A DNA stretch of 64,000 bases from Phytophthora quininea (taxonomy: Eukaryota > Oomycota > Peronosporomycetes > Peronosporales > Peronosporaceae), in contig JAAVTG010000199.1 of NCBI GenBank assembly GCA_011947345.1, forward strand, positions 26,952-90,951. Direction: 5' to 3'. Position numbers and translations under genes: made by a program. Below the pieces are notes generated by a model. It saw only the letters and a program-made list of their open reading frames with translations, was not told the DNA's origin and did not search any database. How positions within the stretch are numbered: the stretch's first letter is position 1; each line of letters begins with the position of its first letter. Positions 45,227 to 57,537 of the stretch are shown here, one piece after another.

Positions 45227-45873
45227 ATGGAGCTTCCTCCGCCCAAGAATGGGCCGCAGCTGCTTTCGGCCCTGCTGGCCATCGCCTACCACGTGCTGGA
45301 GGAGACTAAGCACATGAACCTCAAGGCTCCGCTGCGTCCCAGCTCCAAGCTGTTCGCGGTGGACTGGCCCCCGTCGTCGCCTCCGCAATCGCCCGACGCC
45401 GAGGCCCCGCAGGACGAGACCCAGCCAGACGTCAATGGGGCAGCTGCAGGCCCGCACGCTCATGGGCAGGGCCACGCTGTGGTGATCCCATACTCCCCTG
45501 AAGAGATCCAGGATACGTACTCGAAGATTGCGGCGCTCAAGAACCAGTACATAAAGATCAGCGCCGAGCTGTTGGTGACCGTGAAGGACGTCGAGCAGAA
45601 GAAGGACCTGCAGCAGACAGACAAGGTAGGGAGGCGGAGATTATTCATTGAGTTTTTTTTTTTTTTGGGGGGGTATATTGCTGAGATTGTTTGCTTGTGC
45701 AGGACACAACGGAGAAATTGATTCTACGACGCAACCAACTGCGGAAGGAGGTGTACGAGAGGAACGTGGTGATGAAGGGCCTGATCGACAGACTGCGCAA
45801 CTTGCAGCACTCCATCCGGCTGATGAAGGGAGGCACCGCATACCTGCCCAACATCGTCATGGAGAGTGTTTAG
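45227..45873 (+). CDS. Probable Mediator complex subunit 30
   Basis: Two exons (45227-45625, 45703-45873; 77-bp intron containing T14 and G7 runs) give 189 residues. The N-terminus (PQLLSALLAIAYHVLEETKH) is a helix, then comes a Pro/Ser-rich disordered linker, then a helical C-terminal half: SPEEIQDTYSKIAALKNQYI, ILRRNQLRKEVYERN, VMKGLIDRLRNLQHSIRLMK. The order long helix, then 'L-R-K-E...N..-K-x-LID-x-LR-x-L' resembles plant and animal MED30, which acts in the Mediator head and core for Pol II transcription. The match is from memory of the pattern, so the name is tentative. No frameshift. Confidence 0.45.
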
Positions 45874-45955
45874 CTACAGAGTGGGCGTGGCGTACTTAGA
45901 TGTCGTCTTTGGTGATGAATCAAGGTCGGCATTGGTTTTATTACTTGTCGACATC

Positions 45956-47874
45956 TCATCCGTACACTGCTGGCTCGCGTTTACCAGCGACTTCAAGCTT
46001 CGTGAGTTCTTGTTGGAGCGACTGCTGCGAGTTGGTAAGCTCTCGAGCATAAGCGACAAGTTGCGTGACAGCAAGGTGGAGAGTCCCATTGTCTTCTTCG
46101 AGCACTTCAGCGCGTTTTTGGCTCTCCAACGCGGAGCTCTGACAGGAATCCAAGCAGCCTTCTAGCTCCTTGCATCGGCGGAGCAGACTGCATACATATA
46201 CTGGCTAGTGAAACGACGTCGACTGACAGGAATTCCGCAACGGATTAAGACGTACTCGGTGCGTTGGCAGTACTCAACCACGAGGTCACGCTTGAGGGTC
46301 CAATTGGCCGATACTGCCTGCGCCTTGCGCCTTTCACTGCTGCGGAAAGCGTTTACAACCGAGTGCAGCTTACGTGCGGAAACGTTAGGGAGAAGCATTC
46401 AAATGGATGAAGATATACCCACCTCGTGCCTTGCACTTACCACGCTGGCCTGTAGTTCTCGATTACGCTTGCCGTATTCGCGCAGTGCCCGGCCTAACGA
46501 GAGTTCCCTGCACGAAATTTGATTTTGTTACGATAGACCCTGCTTCCGTTGCCACGCGGAAGACCTCTTACCGATTGCGACTTGAGACCATTTGCTTGGT
46601 TACTCCCTCCAGCTCGTAACAGAATTTCGTCAATGTGTCTTGCAGAAGTGATAGCCGCTTCTTCGTTGGAATTAACACCGAGACCAACTCACGTTTCGAA
46701 AACTCCAATCCATGTGTGTGTCGTTCAAGATGTCGGTATACCTTGGTGAGAGCTCCGAGCTTTTCATCACGCTGCTCCACCTCGCGCTCTCGCCATAGAA
46801 CTTTATTCCGAGTTTGCAATAATTCCTCACCAAGCAACTCGGCTGTTTCTCGTGCTTCACGGTGTTGTTCGTGTACCTTACTACTTCCAAATCTCTCACA
46901 GTCCAAGTCGTGCTGCAACGAAAAGTTGATCTTTAACAAGTGAGCTGCATGGTGCTTCGAATCGATCTGTTTAGCCTCAGCGGTCTGCAGTTCCTCATGT
47001 AGACACTGAATTTGAGCCTGCTGCTGCTCAATCTGCGTCGCTTGATGCTCAAGTTGCGCAGCCTGTTGTTGGATAATCTCATCCTGCTCCGTGACACGCG
47101 TCTGTAGCGTCTGTGTCTTCATAATAATCGCTTCCCACGCGTGATCGCTGGTTCTCTTCTCCTCAAGCTCCTGCTTAACACGCCGGCATTCTGATTGCAA
47201 CACGCCATTATCTCTTTGCAGCACTCCAGCACATTTTGTCAGCCTGAGTGCCTTCTGTTGAGCACGTTCAAGCTCGTTGTGTAACTTTCTTCTAGCAGCT
47301 TCAATCTCTTTCATAGCCATATCTTTCCATTTTAGCTCCGCGCGCAGATGAATTTGTGCGTCTTTCAACCGGCTTAGCTCAAAGCTGAGCTGGTCGTTCT
47401 TGGCCATGGCCTGTGCAGCTTTCTCAACGGCATCCTCCACAGCCTCCATAGAAACATTCTGCTCGCGTTTCGTCTGCGCCCGCTGGCTCTCCGCCTCCGA
47501 GCGTAGTCCTGCTAAGACCTCTCTCAAACGCGCTGCCTCCTTGCCCGCTCCGCTCGCTTTGGCCTGCGCTTTCAGCAGCCTGGCGCTCTTCCTGGCCAGC
47601 GACGCCCGCATCTCCTCCATCTTGTTGCAGATCTTGGCGTACTGCTCGCTGTCTATCGGCAGCTCGGACGCGTCGCCCCGCATCGGCAGCACGGAGATCG
47701 CCTCGGAGGCTGCGCTGCACGCTAGACTGGCGCTGCTATCCCGTCTCGTGAGCGACCACGCCGAGGGAGATCCTGGTCCCATATTCGCAGCCTCCAGCTC
47801 CGTCCGCAGGGCCTCGATCTGCTGCTGCTGGCGCTCGATCACGCCCAGCAACTCGGTGCTCTCCTCGTCGGGCA
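45956..47874 (-). CDS. Long coiled-coil protein, function unknown
   Basis: The main exon from ATG 47874 (MPDEESTELLGVIERQQQQI) to about 46572 is nearly continuous heptad coiled coil with Gln-rich stretches (QQQAAQLEHQATQIEQQQAQ). A spliced exon follows (46505-46439, RELSLGRALREYGKRNRELQ), then VVNAFRSSERRKAQAV... and a final exon reading KRAEVLEEDNGTLHLAVTQL then ELTNSQQSLQQELTKLEV. The 3' exon junctions near 46200 are uncertain because no single splice set keeps frame without a one-base change. A cytoskeletal, basal-body or centrosomal protein is possible from the architecture alone. It shares a roughly 200-bp divergent promoter with the hnRNP-like gene and converges on the MED30-like gene. 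Confidence 0.6.
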
Positions 47875-48081
47875 TAACTGTCGCTTCAACGTGCAAGTGC
47901 AGCCATGTGAAACAATGCGGTCATCCGGTAAATATTATCGTCGATCATCCAATCAAAAGCCGTGCATTCGCATTAGCACCGGCTATTTTTGCAAGCGGTA
48001 TCGACCACCGCTGCCGCCCCTTGCCGCATACTAAGCCCCATACATTCGCTAAAGAGCCTGACGGGGTAGACGATCATCGCT

Positions 48082-50035
48082 ATGGAGGGGCTGGGCGTCG
48101 TGTACGAGCAGGAGGAGCCGGCGCTGGACAGCTCCGTCGCGCAGCAGCCCGCCGGCGACACCAACCAGACGTCGGCGCCGTCAATGGCGCGCCTGATGCC
48201 GCAGAGGATGACGAGGAGATCCGCGCGCTGGCCGCCAACCCCGACGACCTGGATGTGCAGCCTCGGCCGCAGACTGTGCAGGAGCCTCAGCACCAGCAGC
48301 AGGAGATGCAGCAGCAGCAGATGCACCATGACGCGTCAGGCTACGGCGCCTACCAGAGCAGCGGCCAGCACCCGCAGCAGCACTTGGAGCACCACGGCGG
48401 AGGCTACGAAAGGGGGCAGCAGCACGCAGCCAGGCAAGCTCTTTATCGGCGGCGTGTCCTGGGAGACCACGGAAGACACATTGAGACAGCACTTTGGCAA
48501 GTACGGGGCGCTCACCGACGCTGCGCTCATGAAGGACAAGTACACGGGCCAGCCAAGAGGCTTCGGCTTCGTGACGTTCGCGGACGCATCAGGTAGAACG
48601 CTTTTTGTGGAGGGGAGGCTTGCAGACGGGGAGAGAGGCTAACGGGGGCGTGTGCTGCAGCGATTGACCGCGTGCTGGACGAGACCCACACGCTGGACGG
48701 GCGCACGGTGGAAGTGAAGCGCGCCATCCCGCGAGACAAGACGGCCCCAGGAGGATCTAGGTTAGTACTTGAGGCGACGCGTCCAGGAGGTGGCTGCAAG
48801 GCAATGGGTGTACAGTATATTTATGAGGAAAGGAAGGAGGAAGGGCAGGAAGGAAGACAGGGAGAGCAGCAAGCAGAGCAGCAGAACAAGCGAGAAATGC
48901 TACTCAACACGATCGAAAGCCGTTTGCCCGCCATAGTTGTGGCTCCCGCTCGAGCTTGACCGCCAGCCCTTCTCCGACCAATTCTTGGGGCGTAGTGTAG
49001 AACGAGGCAGTAGGCCGCCACCTCTTGCCTGGCGTGAAAATGGTGTGCGATAGGTAGCTTGATCTAACCTCGTGGCTCTGCTGTATGATGTTCTACGTAG
49101 TAGCGAAATGCGGGGAGGGCGTGGAGGCTACGGCAGTGGCGGGTTCACGGAACAGAAGAAGATTTTCGTCGGTGGCTTGGCCCCCTCCGTGACGGAGCAA
49201 GACTTCCGTCACTACTTTGAGGAGTTTGGAAAGATCACGGACGCCGTGGTAATGATTGACCGCGACACGCAGCGCTCCCGCGGCTTCGGTTTCATCACAT
49301 TCGAAGACGAGGTGAGTTGCAAGGAGAAACATTGATACCGGACTGTTGATTTTTCTTACCAACGTGCTCTGTGCTTTGGTTAGGCGTCGGTGGCAGAAGT
49401 GATTAGTAAGAACCACGAAATTCACGGCAAGGGCGTAGAAATTAAGCGTGCCGAGCCCAAGGAAGCTCGCGCTCCTGGCGGTAGCTACGGCTATGGAGGG
49501 GCCGTGGTGGATATGGAGGTCGTGGAGGCGGTTGGCGAGGCAGTAGCTACGGCGGAGGTCGTGGTGGAGGCGGCGGCGGCGGCAGTGGTGGCTATGGTGG
49601 TGGCTACGGTGGCGGCTATGGCGGCTACGGTGGTGGCTACGGTGGTGGCTATGGAGCTGGCGGCTATGGCGCTGGCGGCTACGGTGGCGGCGGCTATGGT
49701 GGATATCCGCAGTCATATGCTGGCTACGGAGGCTACGGTGGATATGGCGGCGGCCGCGGAGGCTACGGCGGCTACGGGGGCTATGGCGGCTACGGCGGTT
49801 ATGGTGCTGCAGCTAGTGCCGGTGCGGCTGCAGGAACGGGTGGCGCGGGCGGTGAAGGTGCTGCTGCTGCTGCCGGCGAGGGGCAGGCGGTGAAGAAGGA
49901 GGCTATGGTGGCGAAGAAGCAGCTGGCCAGGGTGGCGCTGCTGGAAGCTACGGATACGGTGGCGGCTACCGCCAGGGTGGCGCCGGCGGTGCTCAGTCAT
50001 CCGGTGGTCGATCAGATCGATACCGCCCGTACTAA
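48082..50035 (+). CDS. hnRNP A/B- or DAZAP1-like protein: two RRMs and a Gly-rich tail
   Basis: Exons: 48082-48592, 48661-48760, 49101-49311 and 49384-50035. An acidic, Gln-rich N-terminus precedes RRM1 (GKLFIGGVSWETTEDTLRQH; RNP1 RGFGFVTFAD split by the first intron) and RRM2 (KKIFVGGLAPSVTEQDFRHY; SRGFGFITFED). In the repaired frame the tail is a long Gly/Tyr repeat (GGYGGGYGG-type), ending GGRSDRYRPY. This layout is that of nuclear-cytoplasmic mRNA-binding hnRNPs, and the tail predicts phase separation. Frame breaks at about 48170, 48413 (one G extra), 49500 and 49876 (one G missing each) are mostly in G runs. The 340-bp intron 48761-49100 is long for this genome. Confidence 0.82.
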
Positions 50036-50922
<887 letters not shown>

Positions 50923-51239
50923 TGACGATCTACCATTGGGACCTGCCCTCGGAGCTGCACAGCGAGCTCGACCCGCAGGGATGGTCAACCGCGAGATCAT
51001 CGACCACTTCGTGGAGTACTCGACGCTGCTCTTTCACGAGTTCGGCGACAAGGTGGACTTATGGACTACTTTCAACGAGCTGCTTTCGTTTGTCGTGTAC
51101 GGCTACAACACCGGACTACACCCGCCAGGATTCCACGATTCACCCAGATTGGTCTACGAGGTGGCGCACAACGTCCTGCTGTCACATGCGTATGCCGTGA
51201 AGACGTTCCGCGAGCTCACGAACCCGTGGAGCGGTGTGA

Positions 51240-51482
<243 letters not shown>

Positions 51483-51716
51483 TGAACCACTACTACTCGC
51501 GCGCCATCACGGATTGTGCCTCTAAGGCGTCCAACACCCCGTGTTCCTCGCTCCATGTGGGCTTTGGCCTTGACAAGGGTGTCGACGATTCGCACATCGT
51601 TCCAGGATCACGTCCAGGACTTCAAGACAGCAAGGGAAACAACTACTGCAAGTCTTACACGGCCTACCCGGCAGGCTACTTGGACACAATCAAGTGGATG
51701 CACGCCAAGGACCCAT

Positions 51717-51738
51717 TGGCTGAGATCTGGCTGAGATC
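51717..51738 (+). repeat. 11-bp tandem duplication in the GH1 coding region
   Basis: TGGCTGAGATC occurs twice in direct tandem just before the nucleophile motif. With one copy the frame reads LAEILLTENGW; with two it shifts. Unlike the other breaks it is not in a homopolymer. Confidence 0.7.
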
Positions 51739-52171
51739 CTGCTGACGGAGAACGGCTGGTGCAGCAATGACGAGGTCGACAACATGGACCAGCTCTGGTT
51801 CTTCCAGTCGTACACCGAGCAAGTGTACAAGGCCGTCGTGGAGGAGAAGATTCCTGTCATTGGCTACACGGCTTGGAGTTTCCTGAATAACTACGAGTGG
51901 GGTGGGCAATTTTTGACTAGCCACATATGCCGTGCTTTCTTGTTACTCTGCCAAAAATATTGATATATTGCTACTTTTTCGGCGAGAACTAGCTACAAAG
52001 TAGCAAGCCGGCCATGCACAAGTGGCAAGTCCAAAATTCAAAATGGCGGACGAATGAATTTGGTGCTTGCTACTTGTTAAGTCGCGGCTTCGCATTTATA
52101 GCAAGCTACTAACGATGATGTGGCTTGCAACAAACAAAATTAGGCGTGCTAAGTAACCTGTCGTTTGTGCT

Positions 52172-52237
52172 GCAGTGGCAATCAAAACCTTTAGCAGTGG
52201 CAATCAAAACCCATAGCAGTGGCAATCAAAACCCATA
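52172..52237. repeat. Three 22-bp tandem repeats inside the MULE
   Basis: Units GCAGTGGCAATCAAAACC plus a TWTA-like tail start at 52172, 52194 and 52216; the last two are identical. They lie about 270 bp from the left MULE end, a typical place for subterminal transposase-binding repeats. Confidence 0.6.
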
Positions 52238-52501
52238 ACTAACCGAACGGATAAATTTCGTAGCTTGCCACTGGTTGGGAAGGTGTCTTGATACTTGTAT
52301 CAAGTCGTGCACGCACTTCTGGCGCGCTGATAATGCAATCGCGACGCATCGTCATGGATTGGGTTTGTCATGGTAGCAATCCTGCGTGAGCGACAAATCC
52401 TATCGTTAAACAATCAATTGCGTGGCATCAAGCATGTGTCGATACCTGTCCGTAGCGGATTCTCAATTGGGCTGCATAGTGTTTGAAGAGAGAGGCGTTG
52501 T

Positions 52502-55500
52502 TCATGACATGCTATCAGTCCTGGGTGAACACAAACCGAGAAAAAAATTAGCACGGAATTTCCACCAAAACCAGTAGCATACCTGTCGCTTCGTCATCAT
52601 CGCGAGGTCTTCGATCAACTGGTCAAGTGACACGTCCACCACGTCGTGGTCCGCGAATTCAATTGTCCAAGTTTTTGATGCAGGTTCGTATGAACGAACA
52701 AGACCCACATAAAGACTTGTTTCTGACACACCAGGACGTTCCGTTGAAGTTGTCGAGAACTCGTGTAGTACACGATAGCCGGACGCATCACATGGAAAGG
52801 CTTCAAATCGTCGACGCAGCTTCTGTAGGGGTCCTTTGTAGCTTGTGTTGTCGGAGTCATTCACGAGGTCACGCACAAGACAGTTTACCGGACCGCGAGG
52901 TCGTCCGGCTTGCTGTCGCGGTTGTGTAGTAGTCATTGCCACACTTACATCGAAATCGCCGTTGATTGCAGCTGCTGCAAGGGCATGCGAGCAGACCCAG
53001 CCAGACTGCATGAAGTTCTTGCATTCGCACGAGTACTTACCTCGAAACTGCACGATAGACTCAGTTTTCATCCGGGTCGCCAGTGCGAACTCCGTCAAAG
53101 TAGCTGTCTTGCCCACGCGAACGCGATAGAGAGAGTGGTCCGTGCACTTGTCATATCTACTGCAGAAAATGTTAAATCGTAGCAACACGCCAGCAAGCTC
53201 GACTGACAAACCTCTGCGTCAGCGGACCAGCGACGTGTTGACCAAAGTGCTTGCGTCTGCTAAAGTAAAAGGAGTGCCCTCCCTTCCTCATGAAAAACTT
53301 AGTGGGATCCATCTTGTGACAGGATCATGATGAAGCCAGGAGCCAGGAGCAAGAAGCAACGGACGAGTACCCAGAGGAGCAGATGCTCGGGATAAACCAA
53401 TGACAAGCGGCCATTTTAACAAGACGTAAGATTAGTATGGAGTAGCGAGTTCGGAAAGAATGAGGTTCAAGTCGAAGCACCGAACGGAGTGGCGACTCGT
53501 CCCATTCATTCTTGAATCAACCAAAGACAAAACAAGTCTTCACTGCTCTGGCCAAGCAGACGTGTGATTCTTCTAAGACCTCTAAGACTGAGCGAGAACG
53601 CGCACGACTCAACAATTAAATAAACGACCTGCTTCCTCTTAAGTGCTACCAAGATCCTCGTTAGTCAGAGCTCCGGCTACACCGAGAGCTCTGCTAACTT
53701 CGTGACACATCTGGTATTGTCTCGCTTTCGCAAGTTGCGTGTGCAACAAGGGCGCTTCAGCAAACGTCCGAATTTCCTTTGGCACGCGGTATTCACAGCT
53801 CCAGGTCATTATCTGCGGCATCGTAATCTCCAAAAATAGCTGGTCTTGGCGCGAAGTGAAGCGTCCATATGCTGCTTGATATCCTGGTGATATTTTTCAA
53901 TTCCTTGTTGTTGAGGCACCGCACCTGGACTCCGCGAAGCGCCAGTGTACCAGGAGTCAAACGGAGCTGTCAAAAGGTTGTCTGGAAATAGTCAGCGTAC
54001 TCGCCTTCGCCTGCCTTCCTCCAGCTCTTCAAAACTTACTTCGACAGCGCAGTGAAATGTTTCCGTGTTGTGCACATGTGCATACGCTTCAGATCAGGCT
54101 CGAGTGTGGTTTTCACAAAAGCTTTGTCCTTGATCTTCTTTGTGTTCGACGTGCTCGCCCGCTCCACATGAGGCCAACACGTTATTTGCGTTATGTTTGG
54201 CCACACTTTGTGTTCGCCGAAGCGATAGCAGTCGAGCAGTCCCGAGAGTCTATCGCGGGTTGAAGATCAAAGTCCAGGAAGTCCTTGGCCAAACGTGTAG
54301 CGCTCTCGAACACTTGAGTAAACGCTGGTTTGCATTCGCTGCGAGCAAACCCATACAGGCACGGGAAATAGCGTTGGCAGAACTTTCGATCTGTCGCGTC
54401 GTAAATCACCCCGATCACTCCAAAGTTAATGAGAGTCCATCCACCAGCGTGCATACGGTACGTTCCGTCACAAGAAACACAGATAGGATCTCCGCCATCG
54501 AATGCTGTGCGGAGATTCTGCAGTAGCGCACGACAACTTATAACTAGCCCAAAGGTAGGCTCTCTAGACTCAGCCACGACGTTGGACTTGAACACATCCA
54601 AGAGCAACGTCTCACAATCGTCAGCTGCCGCAAACGCTTCGCGTGACCCACACATCTTGCTATTAGCCCACTCCATCATCTGCCCGTACGTTGTCAAATC
54701 CCGCCACTCCTTGCTGACCTTCGACTTCTTCCAATTCGCCTTGCGATTGCGAACTTGCTCGACTTTGGGTAATGGTCGTTTCTTATCTCCATCACCGTAC
54801 TTAGCTTTTAGCTGTGATACTACACTCTGCGGCAACGCTCCACTCGCAAACATAGTCTCCACCGAATCCATGTAAAACGGGTGAATGCCTTGCTTCGGTG
54901 CTTCGGCTTCCTCGGCGCCATGGTCTCCCGACTTCTCACACACGAAACGAACTCGAGCCTTTGGCGTATCCACCGTGTACACCTCACGAATGCACACTTG
55001 AGCTGAGCACTCCAAATGGGACTTGCATCTGTAGATCTTGGCCACACCTCTCTTGCTTTTATTCTGTCCGCTTGCGACGAACCTGTACTCCATGCGCTTT
55101 CTGTACGTATCTGCATCTTCAAACGAGTCAAACGTCTTCAGAAATTCCCACTTTCGGTTCGGGATACCACGCCGTGATCTCCGGGTGGGTCCTGCAGGGC
55201 TTCCTTCCACGTCGGGGCCAGCCGATCGGGCAACACCTTGTTCTTGAGTCAGGGCAGCGACAGCTTCATCTTGTTCGAGACGAGCCTGCACCGCAGCGCC
55301 GTCAAGTTCGCCGGCTGTCCTGGCAATGCCTTCATCGTCAAACTGGGCTGGCGCAGCTGTACGTTCTTCGTCTGGATGAGGAGTTTTGGGGACGTAGACA
55401 TCCATTGGAACTGGGGCCTTTTCTTCTAGGTCTTCCGAGTCGCTCTCGTTGTCTGATGTTTCGGCAACGTAGTTAATCAAAACAGAGAAACACCCCACTT

Positions 55501-55609
55501 TAGCGGAACAGCACCTTTTCCTGCATGGGCATCTAGCGCCGTAGCCTCCTCTCGGCGACGTGGTGTCTCCATCGCTCTCTCTGGGTCTCTTCTTGTTTGT
55601 CTTTCTTGG
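52502..55609 (-). CDS. MULE (MURA-type) transposase with SWIM finger, frame broken
   Basis: The first long frame (to 54191) has a Lys/Arg-rich start, an acidic linker, a DNA-binding region (RKWEFLKTFDSFEDADTYRK ... KIYRCKSHLECSAQVCIREV, a zinc/WRKY-like unit) and the catalytic core start: VSCDGTYRMH with the first Asp and FDLQPAIDSRDCSTAIASAN with the second. Pieces then continue in other frames (QQGIEKYHQDIKQHMDASLR near 53900; ITMPQIMTWSCEYRVPKEIR near 53820). The frame 53209-52502 has the SWIM finger YSCECKNFMQSGWVCSHALA and a basic AGRPRG motif. No Ulp1 domain is present, unlike the other MULE in the window. Stops between 54190 and 53210 mean this copy is probably inactive as given. The start codon is unclear. 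Confidence 0.75.
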
Positions 55610-56318
55610 GCTTTTACAGACTGGCGCCAAAAAGGCAACGCGTGCGGAAACAGAGTGATTGTCCTTCAACTTCTGGATACCGGTTTGTACCAATAGGATA
55701 CCGGTACAATACCGATTCAACCGACCAACCACCGACCTAGACGACACATTCTGTGGCGAAACGAGGATCGTAGAGCACACGCGAGCGCAAAATCGACGGT
55801 GCCTCAGGCTACACGAGCGGGGTTCCTACTTCGGCGTGCAGTAATGAACAAGGAGCACCCGCACTTCCTGACCCACGCAGAAAAGGTATAACATGTAAAG
55901 GCCAGTTGGATCTGTCCGTGCAGATCTGTCGGTGCAGTGGTGTGGACGAACAAGATGGCTGTACGTGGGAAATGGACCAGCAGCAGAGCAGGGCAGAGCT
56001 GGCAGCGAGGCAAGAGCCAGAGTCGCTGAGGGAGGAAGCAGCTTGCGGCGGCGCCCAGCGGGGGTGGACAGCCGTGTCCAGACGGAAGCGGCCGAATCGA
56101 TTCGGTGCCGGCGGCGACAACGACGTGCAAGATGTAAACGCTCCGTGTACAAGCCAACCAAGCTTTATCAATCATAACGCTACTACACAGATCGTTCCAT
56201 GCGAATATTTTGTTGAAGCCTCTAGTTCCTGCTATCTTCGAGCCGTCTTAAATTCTACCGCCCTAACTCCCGCGAAAAAGGTAGCTCCTCGCGCCTACAT
56301 TCTGAACTATGCCATCCT

Positions 56319-56475
56319 GGGTTTATGGCCGCGTGCTTCGGACACGGACCTTAAACCACAGGCAGAGTTCGAGTGCTGGGTTTAAGGCCGCGTGCTACGC
56401 ACACGGAACTTAAACCACAGCATAGGTAAGGTCCTGCGTTTACGGCCGCGTGCTACGCACACGGACCTTAAACCC
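56319..56475. repeat. Three 59-bp tandem units, each forming a hairpin
   Basis: Units start at 56319, 56378 and 56437, spacing exactly 59 bp. Each has an inverted repeat of about 17 bases per arm, GGTTTAAGG-CGCGTG and its complement CACACGG-CCTTAAACC with small mismatches, around a loop CTACG (unit 1 has CTTCG). They lie about 600 bp from the right MULE end. Confidence 0.75.
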
Positions 56476-57537
56476 AGGCAGGGCTCTATTCCAGTGCTTG
56501 TTGCTCAAAGGCAATGAACCTACACCCTCAAACCTTAACCCCAATTACAGAAGGTTTAGATCCGCCTGCGGCGGGCGTTGGTGGGGCGAGTGGTTGCGCT
56601 CGCTGCCGCTTCGCTCCGTGCAGTATGCATTCCGAGCCGAGAAAGAGTGGGGTATCGGGAGCAGGACGAATGCCATCTGCATCGGTGAGGATTTGCTCAG
56701 CTTCTCTTCGCAAAGGCAGGAGCTGCGCTCCTGCGCTAAAAGATTGTAAATCCTGGTGAGTGCAGTGCTCGCCTCGCTGGGGAGCTCGTCGCTGGGCCCG
56801 CCTCCGCAAATACCGCGCGGCCCTGCTGCGCGGGCCCCCGCGCGGGTTTGCTGCGGCTACGCTCCTCGCGCCCGCTCGGCTCCGTTGGTGCTGTCGGTGT
56901 TGATGTTGAAGTTGCATGCTCGCTTAAGTGCGATCTTTGTTCGATAAGGTGCGAATATTCGTACGGTATACACTCGTTTAGCTACGAATGTGCAGTTAAG
57001 TACGACTCAGAAATAAATTCATAAGTAACCAGCCAAAAATAAATCACCAGCAGGGTCGTACGGTCCTCGCTTCGGCCTCTACTACGTGAACTTCACGGGG
57101 CCGACCGGGTCGCCCGATTTCAACGAGCCGAAACCCACGGACCTGCAGCGCATTGCTCGTCCATCGGCCAAGTGGTTTAGCAAGTTGGCTACCACGGGGT
57201 GTCTCGATGAACTGAGTGTAATTGATGAAATTGCCGCAATCGCCATGAGAGCTGCCACAAGCGAGACTGTGACGCCGACCTCCTCGAGTGGACTGCTGCA
57301 GAGCGATGTGGTGCTCGCAGCGGCGGGCACAGCCATGTTTATCGCGAAGTGGCGACGCCGTCAAGAATACGCAGTCATTGCTCGCTCCTCTGCGGACTGA
57401 ACTGGTTGTGGTGACCGTACTTCTGCGAGCGATCTCGTATCAACAGCTCTACTAGTACCAGCTTGATAAGAGAATGAACGAATGTTTTCATAAACCTTTA
57501 CAGCCCCGTTCTAACGCAGCGAGGCTACGATCGCTGC

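Larger units (their letters stand above)
51903..57046. mobile_element. 5.1-kb autonomous-type MULE inserted in the GH1 gene
   Basis: Its limits are set by where the GH1 reading stops and resumes. The ends are imperfect inverted repeats: the left end (51901 onward, GGTGggcaATTTTTG) matches the reverse complement of the right end (57048 backwards, GGTGatttATTTTTG), about 20 of the first 29 bases and 26 of 42. Flanks CGAGTGGGG (51894-51902) and CCAGCAGGG (57047-57055) could be a decayed 9-bp target duplication (6 of 9), the usual MULE length. Inside are a transposase on the minus strand (52502-55609), 22-bp tandem repeats (52172-52237) and three 59-bp hairpin repeats (56319-56475). The 55800-56310 and 56480-57040 stretches carry no gene I recognise. 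Confidence 0.75.

Noticed and set aside
47400..48596. 398-codon plus-strand ORF spanning the divergent promoter
   Set aside because: It is antisense to the coiled-coil gene and out of frame with the RRMs for most of its length; only its 3' part carries a real frame segment of the hnRNP-like protein.
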